Below are positions 39,600 to 50,173 of a stretch of 64,000 bases of DNA, piece after piece (within the stretch, counting starts at the first letter, position 1; the number at the start of each line of letters is the position of its first letter). This DNA is from Thermus amyloliquefaciens (lineage in GTDB: Bacteria; Deinococcota; Deinococci; Deinococcales; Thermaceae): assembly GCF_000744885.1 (NCBI RefSeq), contig NZ_JQMV01000003.1, forward strand, positions 1,364,001-1,428,000. Direction: 5' to 3'. The translations under genes were made by a program, and so were the position numbers. The notes under the pieces are model-generated. The model saw only the letters and a list, made by a program, of their open reading frames with translations, was not told the origin of the DNA and did no database searches.

Positions 39600-40349
39600 C
39601 TAAGCGTACAGGGCCTGGGCCAGCTCTTCCAGAAGGCCATCGCCCTCCAGGGGTAACCGCTTCTCCCTCACGTAGGCCTCCAGGTGGGAGGCCAGGCGCG
39701 GATCCTGCACCCGGGCCGCCCGTTCCCTCAGGGGCACCAGGGGCCAGCCGAAGGCCAGGTGGCCCAGAAGGTCATAAAGATCGTACTCACCGGGAAGGAT
39801 GCGCCGCAAAAGGGCCTCGGTCCAACCCTTGGCCAGGAGGTTCTTAAGAAGGGCCCGGCGGCCGGAGGTCTTGAGCCAGAGGGCCTTAAACCGCTTTTCC
39901 TCGGGCAAATCCTGGGATAGGCGCACCCCCACCTCCTCGAGGCTGGCCACCCGCTCCCCCCCGGGAAGCACGTACCCCTGCTGGCTCAAAAGGCCCTCTA
40001 TAGCCTCCTTAAGGCGGCGGCCGGAAATGGGTTTTTCCAGGAAAAGATCGGCCCCCAGGGCCCGGCTGGGGCCCTCCAACTCCCTGCCGCCCCCGGTGAA
40101 CATGATCACCGGCACCTTGGCCAGGCGCCGCACCGCCCGGATACGCCCAAGAAGGGTGAGGCCGTCCATGTCCGGCATCATGATGTCCAAGAGGATCAGG
40201 TCCGGGGTTTCCTTGCGCAGGTGTTCCAGGGCCGCCTTGGCGGAATCCGCCAGGACCACCTGGTGGCCCGCCCCGGAAAGCAGGAGGTCCAAGAGGTGAC
40301 GGATGCGGGGGTCATCGTCCACCACAAGAAGCCGCGCCACAAAGGCCAT
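39600..40349 (-). CDS. Response regulator with uncharacterised C-terminal domain
   Basis: 249 aa. Residues 5-125 are a receiver domain: acidic pair DDD near 11-13, phospho-accepting Asp in LILLDIMMPDMDG (about 55), Thr in VIMFTGG (about 86) and Lys in FLEKP (about 108). The remaining ~125 residues, rich in Leu, Arg and Glu, match no output domain I know and show no obvious helix-turn-helix. No histidine kinase is nearby. It is coupled to the FemX-like gene. Confidence 0.85.
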   Translation of the reverse strand: MAFVARLLVVDDDPRIRHLLDLLLSGAGHQVVLADSAKAALEHLRKETPDLILLDIMMPDMDGLTLLGRIRAVRRLAKVPVIMFTGGGRELEGPSRALGADLFLEKPISGRRLKEAIEGLLSQQGYVLPGGERVASLEEVGVRLSQDLPEEKRFKALWLKTSGRRALLKNLLAKGWTEALLRRILPGEYDLYDLLGHLAFGWPLVPLRERAARVQDPRLASHLEAYVREKRLPLEGDGLLEELAQALYA

Positions 40350-40400
40350 GCTAAGGGAAAGGGCTTTCTTGCGTCTACGGGAAGGAGTAGCATGGGGGGC

Positions 40401-41222
40401 ATGAGGATCGCCTTCCAGGGGACGGAAGGAGCCTACAGCGAGGAGGCCCTGCTCAGGAACTTTCCCGGTTCCACCCCCATGGGCTTTCCCACCTTTCACC
40501 AGGTCTTTGAGGCGGTGGAGGCGGGGGAGGCGGAGCTTGGGGTGGTGCCCGTGGAGAACACCACCGCGGGCAGCATCAACCAGACCTACGACCTGCTTCT
40601 GGAAAGCGACCTCCACGTGGTGGGGGAGATCATCCACCGGGTGGAGCACTGCCTGCTTGCCCCCAAGGGCACAGAGCTCAAAGACCTCAAGGCGGTGAAA
40701 AGCCACCCCCAGGCCCTGGCCCAGTGCGACGGCTTCCTGGCCCGCATGCGCCTTACCCCCATACCCGTTTACGACACCGCCGGGGCCGCCCGGGCCCTCT
40801 CGGAAAACCCCGAGCCCGGGGTGGGGGCCATCGCCAGCCGGCGGGCCGCGGAGCTTTATGGCCTGCAGATTCTGGCGGAGAACATTGAGGATTACCCCCA
40901 CAACTACACCCGGTTCTTCGTCATCGGCCGGGAGGAGGCCCCAAAAGGGGAGGGGCCCCATAAGACCAGCATCGTCTTTGCCGTGCGCCACCGGCCCGGG
41001 GGGCTTTTGGAGGCCCTCACGGTCTTCGCCGAGGCCGGGGTGAACCTCACCAAGCTGGAGTCCCGCCCCAGACGGGACAAGCCCTTCAGCTACCTCTTCT
41101 ACCTGGACCTCGAGGGCCACCTGGAGGACCCTGGCCCCGCCCAGGCCCTTCTCGGCCTCCTCCGGCGGGCCGCCTTCCTCAAGGTCCTGGGTTCCTACCC
41201 CGCCTATCGCAACGGGGCTTAG
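40401..41222 (+). CDS. pheA: Prephenate dehydratase with ACT domain
   Basis: 273 aa from ATG 40401 (MRIAFQGTEGAYSEEA); ATG 40392 is in frame and closer to the SD GAAGGAG. The catalytic domain has VPVENTTAGSINQTYDLL and SHPQALAQC. The C-terminal ACT domain (about 195-270) with KLESRPRR binds phenylalanine for feedback control. It converts prephenate to phenylpyruvate. Its stop overlaps the stop of the convergent CBS-ACT gene by four bases. Confidence 0.94.
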   Translation: MRIAFQGTEGAYSEEALLRNFPGSTPMGFPTFHQVFEAVEAGEAELGVVPVENTTAGSINQTYDLLLESDLHVVGEIIHRVEHCLLAPKGTELKDLKAVKSHPQALAQCDGFLARMRLTPIPVYDTAGAARALSENPEPGVGAIASRRAAELYGLQILAENIEDYPHNYTRFFVIGREEAPKGEGPHKTSIVFAVRHRPGGLLEALTVFAEAGVNLTKLESRPRRDKPFSYLFYLDLEGHLEDPGPAQALLGLLRRAAFLKVLGSYPAYRNGA

Positions 41223-41851
41223 CCGGGGCGTACGTCCACCACCCGCTCCCCCGCGGCCTTGAGCCGGTCAGGAACCCCCGCCACATCCTCCCCCACCACC
41301 CTCAGGACCAGGCGCTGGTACCCATTCAGGTGGGCGGCGGTGGCGATGGAAACGATGTTGGCCGGCGGCACCGCCTGGGCCATCTGGGCCAGGGCCCCGG
41401 GCACATCGGGGATGTCCACGGTGATGCGCAAGCCCCCCATCTTCAGCCCCAGCACCTCAATGAAGGCCCTGAGGACATCGGTCACCGTGATGATGCCCAC
41501 CAGCTTCTCCCCCTCCATCACCGGAAGGCCGCCGATCTTCTTCTCCTCCAACAAAAGGGCCGCCTTTTCCAAAGGCTCATCGGCCTCCACGGTAATGACG
41601 GGCTTGGCCATCACCTCCTGCACGGTGAGCTTGGAAAGGAGGTAGTTCATCTCCCAGACCGACAGGGTGGTGGCCTTGGAGGGCATGGCGTCCTTGAGGT
41701 CCTTGTCGGTGACCAGGCCGACGAGCTTCCCATCCTTCACCACCGGCAAGCGCCGGAAGCCCTTGTGTTTCAAAAGGTTAATGGCCTCCAGCACCGGGGT
41801 ATCCGGGGCCACGGTAAGGGGGTCCTTGGTCATCCAGTCCCTGACCAGCAT
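41219..41851 (-). CDS. CBS-pair and ACT-domain protein (AcuB-like)
   Basis: 210 aa. Two CBS motifs (about 1-60 and 75-135: MTKDPLTVAPDTPVLEAINL and VMAKPVITVEADEPLEKAAL) form a Bateman module that binds adenine nucleotides. An ACT domain follows (about 140-210, RITVDIPDVPGALAQMA). This is the AcuB layout, a sensor whose partner is unclear. SD GGAGGTGA precedes the ATG. Confidence 0.85.
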   Translation of the reverse strand: MLVRDWMTKDPLTVAPDTPVLEAINLLKHKGFRRLPVVKDGKLVGLVTDKDLKDAMPSKATTLSVWEMNYLLSKLTVQEVMAKPVITVEADEPLEKAALLLEEKKIGGLPVMEGEKLVGIITVTDVLRAFIEVLGLKMGGLRITVDIPDVPGALAQMAQAVPPANIVSIATAAHLNGYQRLVLRVVGEDVAGVPDRLKAAGERVVDVRPG

Positions 41852-41896
41852 GGCTTCACCTCCGGTTTCCAGTCTACCCTGGGGCAAGAAGAAAAA

Positions 41897-41924
41897 TGTC
41901 CCCGCCAAGGCCTTGGCGGGGACA
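41897..41924 (-). terminator. Terminator of the small exported-protein gene
   Basis: A 28-base perfect palindrome, arms TGTCCCCGCCAAGG/CCTTGGCGGGGACA, followed by TTTTTC on the minus strand and 11 bases past the stop of the gene at 41936. Confidence 0.85.
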
Positions 41925-41935
41925 AGGAGGTTCCT

Positions 41936-42370
41936 CTAGCGCAGGTTGGCCCCTATAACCGTGCGCCCAAACCGGCCCCCGCCAAAGGCGTAAAAGTACT
42001 CCCCGTCCAGGAAGATCCCCGTGCGGGCGTCCAGGAGGAACTCCACCCCCAAGGAGAGGTGCAACCCCACCTCGCTCCCCGCGGCGAAGTACCCGCCAAG
42101 CCCACCCCCGAAGTAGGGCCTGATCCCCCGCAGGTCCCGGTCCAGCTGGCCCAGGTCGGGCTTGAAGAGCACCTCCCCCGCCGCCAGGAAGCTGGGCCCC
42201 CCAGGAAAGAGATCCGCAAACCCGCGGAAGACCAGGTTGCGCTCCAAGGGCGCCTCGAGGCCAAGCCCTAGCCCAGCCGGGGGTAGGGAAAGGCGAAAAG
42301 AAACCGCCCGCTGGGCAAAAGCCCCTGTACCCAAAGCCAGAAGCGCCAAAAGCAAAAGGGTCTTGCGCAT
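41936..42370 (-). CDS. Small exported beta-rich protein, unknown function
   Basis: 144 aa from the ATG with SD GGAGGTGGGTT. A signal peptide (1-20, MRKTLLLLALLALGTGAFAQ) is followed by glycine- and aromatic-rich strands (PYFGGGLGGYFAAGSEVGLH, GIFLDGEYFYAFGGGRFGR) ending in a strand-like tail. The pattern suggests a small outer-membrane or secreted beta protein. No family name can be given. Its own terminator makes it monocistronic. Confidence 0.65.
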   Translation of the reverse strand: MRKTLLLLALLALGTGAFAQRAVSFRLSLPPAGLGLGLEAPLERNLVFRGFADLFPGGPSFLAAGEVLFKPDLGQLDRDLRGIRPYFGGGLGGYFAAGSEVGLHLSLGVEFLLDARTGIFLDGEYFYAFGGGRFGRTVIGANLR

Positions 42371-42467
42371 AACCCACCTCCTCAAAGCATCCTACCCCCA
42401 TCTGGGGCCAAGCGAAAGAAAGGCTCCTCTCACCCACCCTTCACCCTCAGGCCTTACGCTTTCCTCC

Positions 42468-42959
42468 ATGAAACGGCTTTCCCTAGCAGCCCTCCTCCTG
42501 GCCTTTGGCGCCCTGCTCACCCCCATGCTGGCCCAGAACCGGAATGTGGCCACCCGGGTGGGCTTTGTGGACGCCGATGCCCTGGTGCAGGCCCACCCCG
42601 ACTATAAGAAGATCCAGGACCTCCAGGCCCAGGCCCGCAAGGAGCTGGCCCCCCTGGAGGAGAAGCTCAAGCCCCTGGACCAGAAGGTCCGTTCGGGCCA
42701 GGCCACGGCCAAGGAGCGCCAGGACTACGAGGCCCTCCTCAAGACCTACCAGGACACCGTGAAGAAGTGGCAGGACCGTCAGAACCCCGTGCTTAAGCCC
42801 ATCCTGGAGGAGGTGGACCAGGCCATCGCCAAGGTGGCCAAGGCCCAGGGCTTCGCCGTGGTCATGAGCCGCCAGGTGGCCGCCCAGTCGGGGCTGGTGG
42901 TCTACGCGGACGATGACACGGACCTGACCGAGGCCGTGAAGAAGGAGCTGCGGCGCTAG
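42468..42959 (+). CDS. Skp/OmpH-like periplasmic chaperone
   Basis: 163 aa. Signal peptide (1-22), then GFVDADALVQAHPDYKKIQ, the OmpH start, a charged helical region (about 45-110) and the return strand AKAQGFAVVMSR-LVVYADDDTDLTEAV. Skp holds unfolded outer-membrane proteins. TACGCT seven bases before the ATG suggests a leaderless mRNA. A strong terminator follows. Confidence 0.88.
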   Translation: MKRLSLAALLLAFGALLTPMLAQNRNVATRVGFVDADALVQAHPDYKKIQDLQAQARKELAPLEEKLKPLDQKVRSGQATAKERQDYEALLKTYQDTVKKWQDRQNPVLKPILEEVDQAIAKVAKAQGFAVVMSRQVAAQSGLVVYADDDTDLTEAVKKELRR

Positions 42960-42972
42960 CCCAAGCCCTGGT

Positions 42973-43005
42973 CCCCGGGGGGAAGCCCCCCGGGGTCTTT
43001 CTTTT
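42973..43005 (+). terminator. Terminator of the Skp-like gene
   Basis: Stem CCCCGGGGGG/CCCCCCGGGG, loop AAG, then TCTTTCTTTT. The ftsK -10 begins 20 bases later. Confidence 0.85.
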
Positions 43006-43024
43006 ACCCCGCCCGCCCGAAGGT

Positions 43025-43030
43025 TATAAT
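43025..43030 (+). promoter_or_regulatory. -10 element of ftsK
   Basis: Perfect TATAAT, seven bases before the ftsK ATG, so the transcript is probably leaderless. Confidence 0.6.
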
Positions 43031-43037
43031 CCCTCCG

Positions 43038-45636
43038 ATGGCGAAGCGGAAGCCGGCCAAGCCCAGCCGCAACCCTGACCTCGAGGCCCTGGCCGCCCTG
43101 GTCTGGAGCGTGGGGCTTTTCTTTCTGGCTCCCCTTCTGCCCATACCCACGGGGGTCCTCGGGTCCTTTCTGCGGGAGAAGCTTTACGGGACCCTGGGGC
43201 TTCCCGCCTACCTTATCCCCCCAAGCCTCCTCCTCCTGGGAGGGCTCCTCTTCCGGGGAAAACCCCTGGGGCCCTTCCTTCGCCACCTCCTTTTCCTCTA
43301 CCTTCTGGCCTTTGCCCTCCTCCCCCTTCTAGGGCCCCTGGCGGGCCGGCTGGGCGCCTTCTGGCGCACCCTTTTGCTCGGTCAGGCCGGGGCCTTGGGC
43401 CTCCTCCTCCCCCTCCTGCTGGCCTCCGTGGTCCTGGACCTCTGGCGCCGCAAACCGCCCCTATACCTCCTCCTCACCGGCCTCCGCCTGGGGGTGGAAG
43501 GGGTCCGGTGGACCCGCCACCGCCTGAAGGCCCTTGTCCTCAGGCGGAGGATGGCCGCCCTGGCCCGCATCTATCCCGACCACACCGCCTTAAAGGCCCT
43601 AGGGCAAAACCTCTCCCCCGCGGAACTCCCGGGGGTGGAAAAGGCCCTTAGGGACTTCCTGCGGGAAAGGGCCGCCGAGCTGAAGCGGCAGATGGAGGAG
43701 GACCAAAGGCCCCTGGAACCCCGGCTCCAATCCCTTCTCCAGGGCTTGAAAACCCCCGTGCCCGGGGAGGGTCCCCTGCGGGATGCCCTCGAGGAAAGGC
43801 GGGCAGCCCTCCACCTGGAGGCCCAGGCCCTTTTGGCCCGCCTGAAGGCCCTCCACGCCATCCCCACCCCCCGGGCCACCGTGGGGGGACTGGTGCAGGG
43901 GCTAAGGCTTAGGGAGGAGCGCAAGGCCCGTTGGGAGGAGCTGGCTGGCCTGGTCCAGGACCTGGAGGAGCGCCACGAGGCGCTTTCCTCCTGGCTTTCC
44001 TTCCTCTCCCGCCACCCCGAGGCCCAGGCGGAGGGGCTAAGGGCCCTGCTCACGGGCAATCCCCCACCCGCCTCCTCCCCCCCACCCCCTGCCCCCGAAC
44101 CGGAGGCCTTTGACCTGGACCTGGTCTTTCCCGAGCCCTCCCCGCCCCAGGCCCATCCGGACCCCCCTCGCCCCCCGCCCCCTTCCCCAGAACACCGCCC
44201 TGGCCCTTCCCACCCCGGACCTCCTGGACCCCCCGGAGCCCAAGGGGGCCGCCCGGGGCCTGGAAGAGGAGGTGGAAAGGCTGAAGCGCACCATCGCCGA
44301 CACCCTCCGGCACTTCGGGGTGCAGGCGGAGGTGGTGGGCCATGCCCGCGGGCCCTCGGTGATCCGCTACGAGCTCCTGCCCGCCCCCGGGGAGAAGATC
44401 AGCCGCATCCAGAGCCTGCAAAACGACCTGGCCCGGGCCCTGGCGGTGGGGGCGGTGCGCATCGAGGCGCCCATTCCCGGGAAGAACACGGTGGGCCTCG
44501 AGGTGCCGAACCCCAAAAGGGAGCTGGTGCGCTTCTCGGAGGCCGTCTTATCCCCCGCCTTCCAAAACGCCAAGGCCCTGCTGCCCTTGATCTTGGGCAA
44601 GAGCATTGAAGGGGAGATCTGGGTGAGGGACCTCGCCAAGATGCCCCACCTCCTCATCGCCGGCTCCACGGGAAGCGGCAAGAGCGTGGCCATCAACGTC
44701 CTGATCGCCAGCCTCCTCTATAAGCACCTGCCCACCTCCCTCCGCCTTCTCCTCATAGACCCCAAGATGGTGGAGCTCACCCCCTACGAGGGCATCCCCC
44801 ACCTGGTGCGCCCCGTGGTCACAAGCCCCGAGGAGGCCGCGGGCGTCCTGCAGGGAGCGGTGGCCCACATGGAACGGCGCTACCGGCTCCTAAGCAGCGT
44901 AGGGGCCAGGAACCTGGAACAGTACAACGCCAAGATGGAAAAGGGGGGTGGGGAAACCCTCCCCTATCTGATCATCGTGGTGGACGAGCTGGCGGACCTG
45001 ATGATGACCGCCCCCAAGGAGGTGGAGTCCGCCATCTTGCGCCTGGCCCAGATGAGCAGGGCCACGGGGATGCACCTGGTCCTGGCCACCCAAAGGCCCA
45101 GCGTGGACATCCTCACCTCCCTCATCAAGGTGAACATCCCCGCCCGCCTGGCCTTTGCCGTGTCCAGCGGGTTTGACTCCCGCACCATCCTGGACACCCA
45201 AGGGGCGGAGAAGCTCATCGGCCAAGGGGATGCCCTCTTCTACCAACCCGGGCTTCCCAAGCCCGTGCGCCTCCAGGTGCCCTACCTCTCCGAGGAGGAG
45301 GTGGGGCGCCTGGCGGGTTACCTGAGGGGGCAAAGCTTTGAGGACCGGTTTGCCGAGGCCTACGGCCAGGACTTTGAACCCCCAAAGGGGCCGGAGGGGG
45401 CAGGGCCTGGCGAGGTGGACTTCTCCGATCCCCTGCTGAAGAAGGCGGCGGAGATCGTGGTGGAGGAGGGGTATGGCTCCGTAAGCCGCCTGCAACGCCG
45501 GCTTTCCATCGGCCACGCCCGGGCGGGCAAGCTCATGGACGCCCTGGAGGCCATGGGGATCGTGGGCCCCTCCAAGGGTTCCAAGCCCCGGGAGGTCCTC
45601 ATCAGCAAAGAACAGCTCAAGGACTTCTTCGGGTAA
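43038..45636 (+). CDS. ftsK: DNA translocase FtsK, apparent frameshift in proline-rich linker
   Basis: The N-terminal part (four membrane helices within residues 20-150, then a helical region) is read in one frame to about 44190. The motor part continues one base out of phase: [20 protein letters not shown], Walker [10 protein letters not shown], Walker [13 protein letters not shown] and the DNA-reading gamma domain [20 protein letters not shown]. The whole span is 866 codons plus one base, a normal FtsK length. The phase change falls in C runs between about 44160 and 44190, in a Pro-rich linker. A sequence error, a real indel or programmed slippage would all fit. FtsK pumps DNA at the septum. 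Confidence 0.88.
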
Positions 45637-45643
45637 GGTGTGC

Positions 45644-45649
45644 TATTAT
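45644..45649 (+). promoter_or_regulatory. -10 element of speD-speE
   Basis: TATTAT eight bases before the GTG chosen for speD, immediately after the ftsK stop. Confidence 0.5.
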
Positions 45650-45657
45650 GGCCCTTT

Positions 45658-47006
<1,349 letters not shown>

Positions 47007-47028
47007 AGCCTTCTCACCCGGGGCATGG

Positions 47029-47034
47029 TAAAGT
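47029..47034 (+). promoter_or_regulatory. -10 element of the DsbA-like gene
   Basis: TAAAGT, six bases before the ATG, giving a leaderless transcript. Confidence 0.5.
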
Positions 47035-47040
47035 AGGCCC

Positions 47041-47676
47041 ATGCAACGCGTGATCGTTCTCGTGGTGGTGGCCTTGGCCCTGGTGGGCCTGGGCTGGATC
47101 CTTTGGGGCCCCAAGGGGCAGCGGGGGCTGGACCCCGCCCAGGGCGCCCGCTTCGCCCTGGGCCCCGAGGACGCCCCCGTGGTGGTGGTGGACTTCTCCA
47201 ACTACCTCTGCCCCCATTGCCAAAACCACGCCCTGAACGTCCTCCCCCGGCTTAAGGCCGAGTACATGGACACCGGCAAGGTGCGCTACCTCTTCCGGGA
47301 CTTCCCCTTCCCCGGCCAGGCCCACGTGATCCGGGCCAGCGAGGCCGCCGCCTGCGCCGCCGACCAGGGGCGTTACTACGAGTACCACGAGGTCCTCTTC
47401 CGGGCCGCCTCCGGCTGGGGGAACCTGCAAGGGAGCGTCCTGGACCGGTATTTGCTGGATCTGGCGGCACAGATGGGGCTGGACGAGGCCGCCTTTGCCC
47501 AGTGCCTGGCCTCCAACAAGCACCGGGAGGGGGTCCTGGCCGACCAGAAGCTGGCCACGGACCTGGGCCTCACCGGCACCCCCACCTTCTTCATCGCCGG
47601 GGAAAAGCGCACCGGTTTCCTGAGCTACGAGGAGTGGAAAAACCTCCTGGATAAAGCCTTGGCCGAGAAAAAGTAG
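47041..47676 (+). CDS. DsbA-like thioredoxin-fold protein
   Basis: 211 aa. An N-terminal anchor (3-22) is followed by a DsbA/DSBA-like fold with active-site CPHC at 57-60 and the cis-proline segment TGTPTFFIAG near 180. It probably oxidises or isomerises disulfides outside the membrane. No DsbB or VKOR-like partner is adjacent. A terminator follows, so it is monocistronic. Confidence 0.9.
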   Translation: MQRVIVLVVVALALVGLGWILWGPKGQRGLDPAQGARFALGPEDAPVVVVDFSNYLCPHCQNHALNVLPRLKAEYMDTGKVRYLFRDFPFPGQAHVIRASEAAACAADQGRYYEYHEVLFRAASGWGNLQGSVLDRYLLDLAAQMGLDEAAFAQCLASNKHREGVLADQKLATDLGLTGTPTFFIAGEKRTGFLSYEEWKNLLDKALAEKK

Positions 47677-47690
47677 GGGGATGGGTGTAG

Positions 47691-47721
47691 AAACACGGCA
47701 GGCCTTAGCCTGCCGTGTTTT
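47691..47721 (+). terminator. Terminator of the DsbA-like gene
   Basis: Stem AAACACGGCAGGC/GCCTGCCGTGTTT with loop CTTA and a TTTT end: 13 pairs. Confidence 0.88.
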
Positions 47722-47745
47722 GGCTTATTTGTTACCCTAGGACCC

Positions 47746-49281
47746 ATGGAGGCCCTCTGGGTGGCCGCCGCCTTCGCCCTGGGCCTGTTGGCCAGCCGCC
47801 TGGGGCTTCCCCCCTTGGTGGGCTACCTGGGGGCAGGCTTTGCCCTAAACGGACTGGGCCTGGGGGAGACCGACTTCCTGCACCATGCGGCGGAGATCGG
47901 GGTGCTCCTTCTGCTTTTCACCGTGGGGTTAAAGCTCCGCTTCCAGGACCTCTTGGAGCCTCGAGTCCTGGTGGCAGGGGGGCTCCACCTCCTGCTCTTC
48001 TCCCTCCTGGCCTTCCTCCTCCTGGGAAGCCTTCCCCTGGCCATGGCCTTGGCCTTTTCCAGCACCGTGCTGGTGGTGAAGGTCCTGGAGGACAAGAAGG
48101 AGCTGACCACCTACCACGGTCGCCTCAGCGTGGGCATCCTGGTCCTTCAGGACCTGGTGGCCGTGGGCCTCATCACCCTTTACGGCGAAAACCGGATCAG
48201 CCCTTGGGCCGGCCTCATCCTCCTTGTGCCCCTGGGGCGCTTCGCCGTGTCCTGGCTTCTGGAAAAAAGCGGCCACGAGGAGCTTTTGGTGCTCTTTGGT
48301 CTGGGCCTTGCCCTTCTTGGGGGAGAAGGCTTCCGCCAGGCGGGCCTGTCCCCGGAGCTGGGAGCCTTGACCATGGGCGTCCTCCTCTCCGGCCACGAAA
48401 AGGGAGGGGAGATGGCCAAGGCCCTTTGGGGCCTAAAGGAAGCCTTCCTCGTGGCGTTTTTCCTAGACATAGGGCTCCGGGAAGGGTTAAGGGGCGTGGA
48501 GCCGGGACTGGTCCTGGCCTCCCTCCTCCTCGTCCTGATCAAATCCCCCCTTTTCTTCGCCCTCTTTCTCCTCCTGGGGCTTCGGGCCCGCACCGCCTTC
48601 GTGAGCGGGATGTACCTGGGGAACTACTCGGAGTTTGCCCTCATCGTGGGGGTGGTCCTGGAGCGGGCGGGGCTTTTGCCCTATAGCCTTCCCACCCTGG
48701 CCTTAGGGGTAGCGCTTTCCATGGCCGTTTCCGCCCCCCTGGCCCGGTACAGCCATAGCCTTTACAAGCGCCTCGAGGCCCGCCTCCTTCCCCTGGAGCG
48801 AAGGGTGGCCCACCCCGACCAGGAACCCGAGCGCCTGGAAGGGGCCACGGCGCTCATCGTGGGCATGGGCCGCACGGGGGGCGCCGTCTACCGCATTCTG
48901 GAGGCCGGGGGGGAGCGCCCCGTGGGCCTGGACGCCGACCCGGAGAAGGTGGCCCGCCACCAGGCCAAGGGGCGCAGGGTCTTCTACGGGGACGCGGAGG
49001 ACCCCGAGCTTTGGGAACGCCTGGACCTAAGCGGCCTGAAAGCCGTGGTCTTGGCCCTGCCCGACCTGGAGGCCAAACTGCTGGCCGCCCGCTGGCTGAA
49101 GGAGCGGGGCTTTAAGGGGATCCTGGCCGCCACCAGCTTCCACCTGGAGGAGGACCCCGCCTTGGAAGCCGCGGGCGTGACCCTCCTCTTCCACCCCTTC
49201 CGCGAGGCGGGGGAACGCCTGGCGGAAAGGGTCCTGGAGAAGCTGGCTATAATGGGTGGGGTGAGCCATGGCCGGTCATAG
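47746..49281 (+). CDS. Kef-type cation:proton antiporter with TrkA-N domain
   Basis: 511 aa. About twelve membrane helices (1-350) of the CPA2 family, with VGYLGAGFALNGLGLG and GLVLASLLLVLIKSPLFFAL, are followed by a cytoplasmic RCK/TrkA-N domain (about 360-500) with the nucleotide-binding ALIVGMGRTGGAV and GLDADPE segments. It exchanges K+ or Na+ for protons under NAD(H) or ligand control. Its end overlaps yebC by 14 bases. Confidence 0.88.
   Translation: MEALWVAAAFALGLLASRLGLPPLVGYLGAGFALNGLGLGETDFLHHAAEIGVLLLLFTVGLKLRFQDLLEPRVLVAGGLHLLLFSLLAFLLLGSLPLAMALAFSSTVLVVKVLEDKKELTTYHGRLSVGILVLQDLVAVGLITLYGENRISPWAGLILLVPLGRFAVSWLLEKSGHEELLVLFGLGLALLGGEGFRQAGLSPELGALTMGVLLSGHEKGGEMAKALWGLKEAFLVAFFLDIGLREGLRGVEPGLVLASLLLVLIKSPLFFALFLLLGLRARTAFVSGMYLGNYSEFALIVGVVLERAGLLPYSLPTLALGVALSMAVSAPLARYSHSLYKRLEARLLPLERRVAHPDQEPERLEGATALIVGMGRTGGAVYRILEAGGERPVGLDADPEKVARHQAKGRRVFYGDAEDPELWERLDLSGLKAVVLALPDLEAKLLAARWLKERGFKGILAATSFHLEEDPALEAAGVTLLFHPFREAGERLAERVLEKLAIMGGVSHGRS
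49249..49254 (+). promoter_or_regulatory. -10 element for yebC inside the antiporter gene
   Basis: Perfect TATAAT, 13 bases before the yebC ATG, within the last codons of the antiporter gene. It would allow yebC to be transcribed separately. Confidence 0.5.
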
Positions 49282-50002
49282 CAAGTGGGCACAGATCAAG
49301 CGCAAGAAAGCCGCCAACGACCTCAAGCGCGGCAAGATCATCTCCAAACACCTAAGGGCCATCCAGGCGGCGGCGCGAGCCGGGGGAAGCCCCTACCCGG
49401 AGGCCAACGTCCAGCTACGAAACGCCATTGAGGCGGCCCGCGCCGACGATGTCCCCATGGAAAACATTGAGCGCCTCCTGCAAAAGCTGCAAGGCGGCGG
49501 GGACGGGGCCGAGCAGTACGAGGAGATCGTCTACGAGGGGTATGCCCCGGGGGGCGTGGCCCTTTTGGTCTACGCCCTCACCGACAACCGCAACCGGACC
49601 GCCGGGGAGGTGCGCCACGTGTTCAACAAATACGGGGGCTCCCTGGGGGCCAGCGGCAGCGTGGCCTGGCAGTTTGAGCGCAAGGGGGTGATCGTCTGCG
49701 CAAACTCCGAGGCGGCGCAAGAGGCGGCCATTGAGCTAGGGGCCTTGGACCTCGAGGAGGAAGGGGAAAGCCTCACCATCTACACCGACCCCGCCGGTAC
49801 CTACCGCATCGCCGAGGAGCTAAAGGCGCGGGGCATCCCCGTGGAGGCGGCGGAGGTGGTGCAGCACCCGCAGAACACCGTGGCCTTGCCCCCGGAGGAG
49901 GCCCTGAAGGTCATGCGCCTGGTGGAAGCCTTGGAGGACCTTGACGACGTGCAACACGTCTACACCAACCTGGACCCCGCAAGCCTCCAGGTGGAGGCCT
50001 AA
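49268..50002 (+). CDS. YebC/PmpR (TACO1) family protein
   Basis: 244 aa, full length. MAGHSKWAQIKRKKAANDLK, the acidic loop GYAPGGVALLVYALTDNRNR, and AVALPPEEALKVMRLVEALE-type end segments (here NTVALPPEEALKVMRLVEAL) define the family. Members are ribosome-linked factors that help translation of difficult proline stretches, and were earlier called transcription regulators. A bidirectional terminator follows. Confidence 0.94.
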   Translation: MAGHSKWAQIKRKKAANDLKRGKIISKHLRAIQAAARAGGSPYPEANVQLRNAIEAARADDVPMENIERLLQKLQGGGDGAEQYEEIVYEGYAPGGVALLVYALTDNRNRTAGEVRHVFNKYGGSLGASGSVAWQFERKGVIVCANSEAAQEAAIELGALDLEEEGESLTIYTDPAGTYRIAEELKARGIPVEAAEVVQHPQNTVALPPEEALKVMRLVEALEDLDDVQHVYTNLDPASLQVEA

Positions 50003-50082
50003 CCCTCCCAAATGCGCACCCCCCCTCTTCCCTGACCCTGGCCAGGGGCCAAGCCCGCATCTTGGCATGCCTTGGCCTTTAA

Positions 50083-50110
50083 CCCCACCTTGGCTTTAGC
50101 CAAGGTGGGG
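50083..50110. terminator. Bidirectional hairpin between yebC and secA
   Basis: Thirteen-pair stem CCCCACCTTGGCT/AGCCAAGGTGGGG. It lies 80 bases after yebC and 63 bases after the likely true secA end, with no long T tract on either side. Confidence 0.65.
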
Positions 50111-50173
50111 GCCTCAGCAAACCCCTTTAGGCCAAGCGCGGCAACGCCCAGGAAAGGCTTTTGGAAAAGGGCG

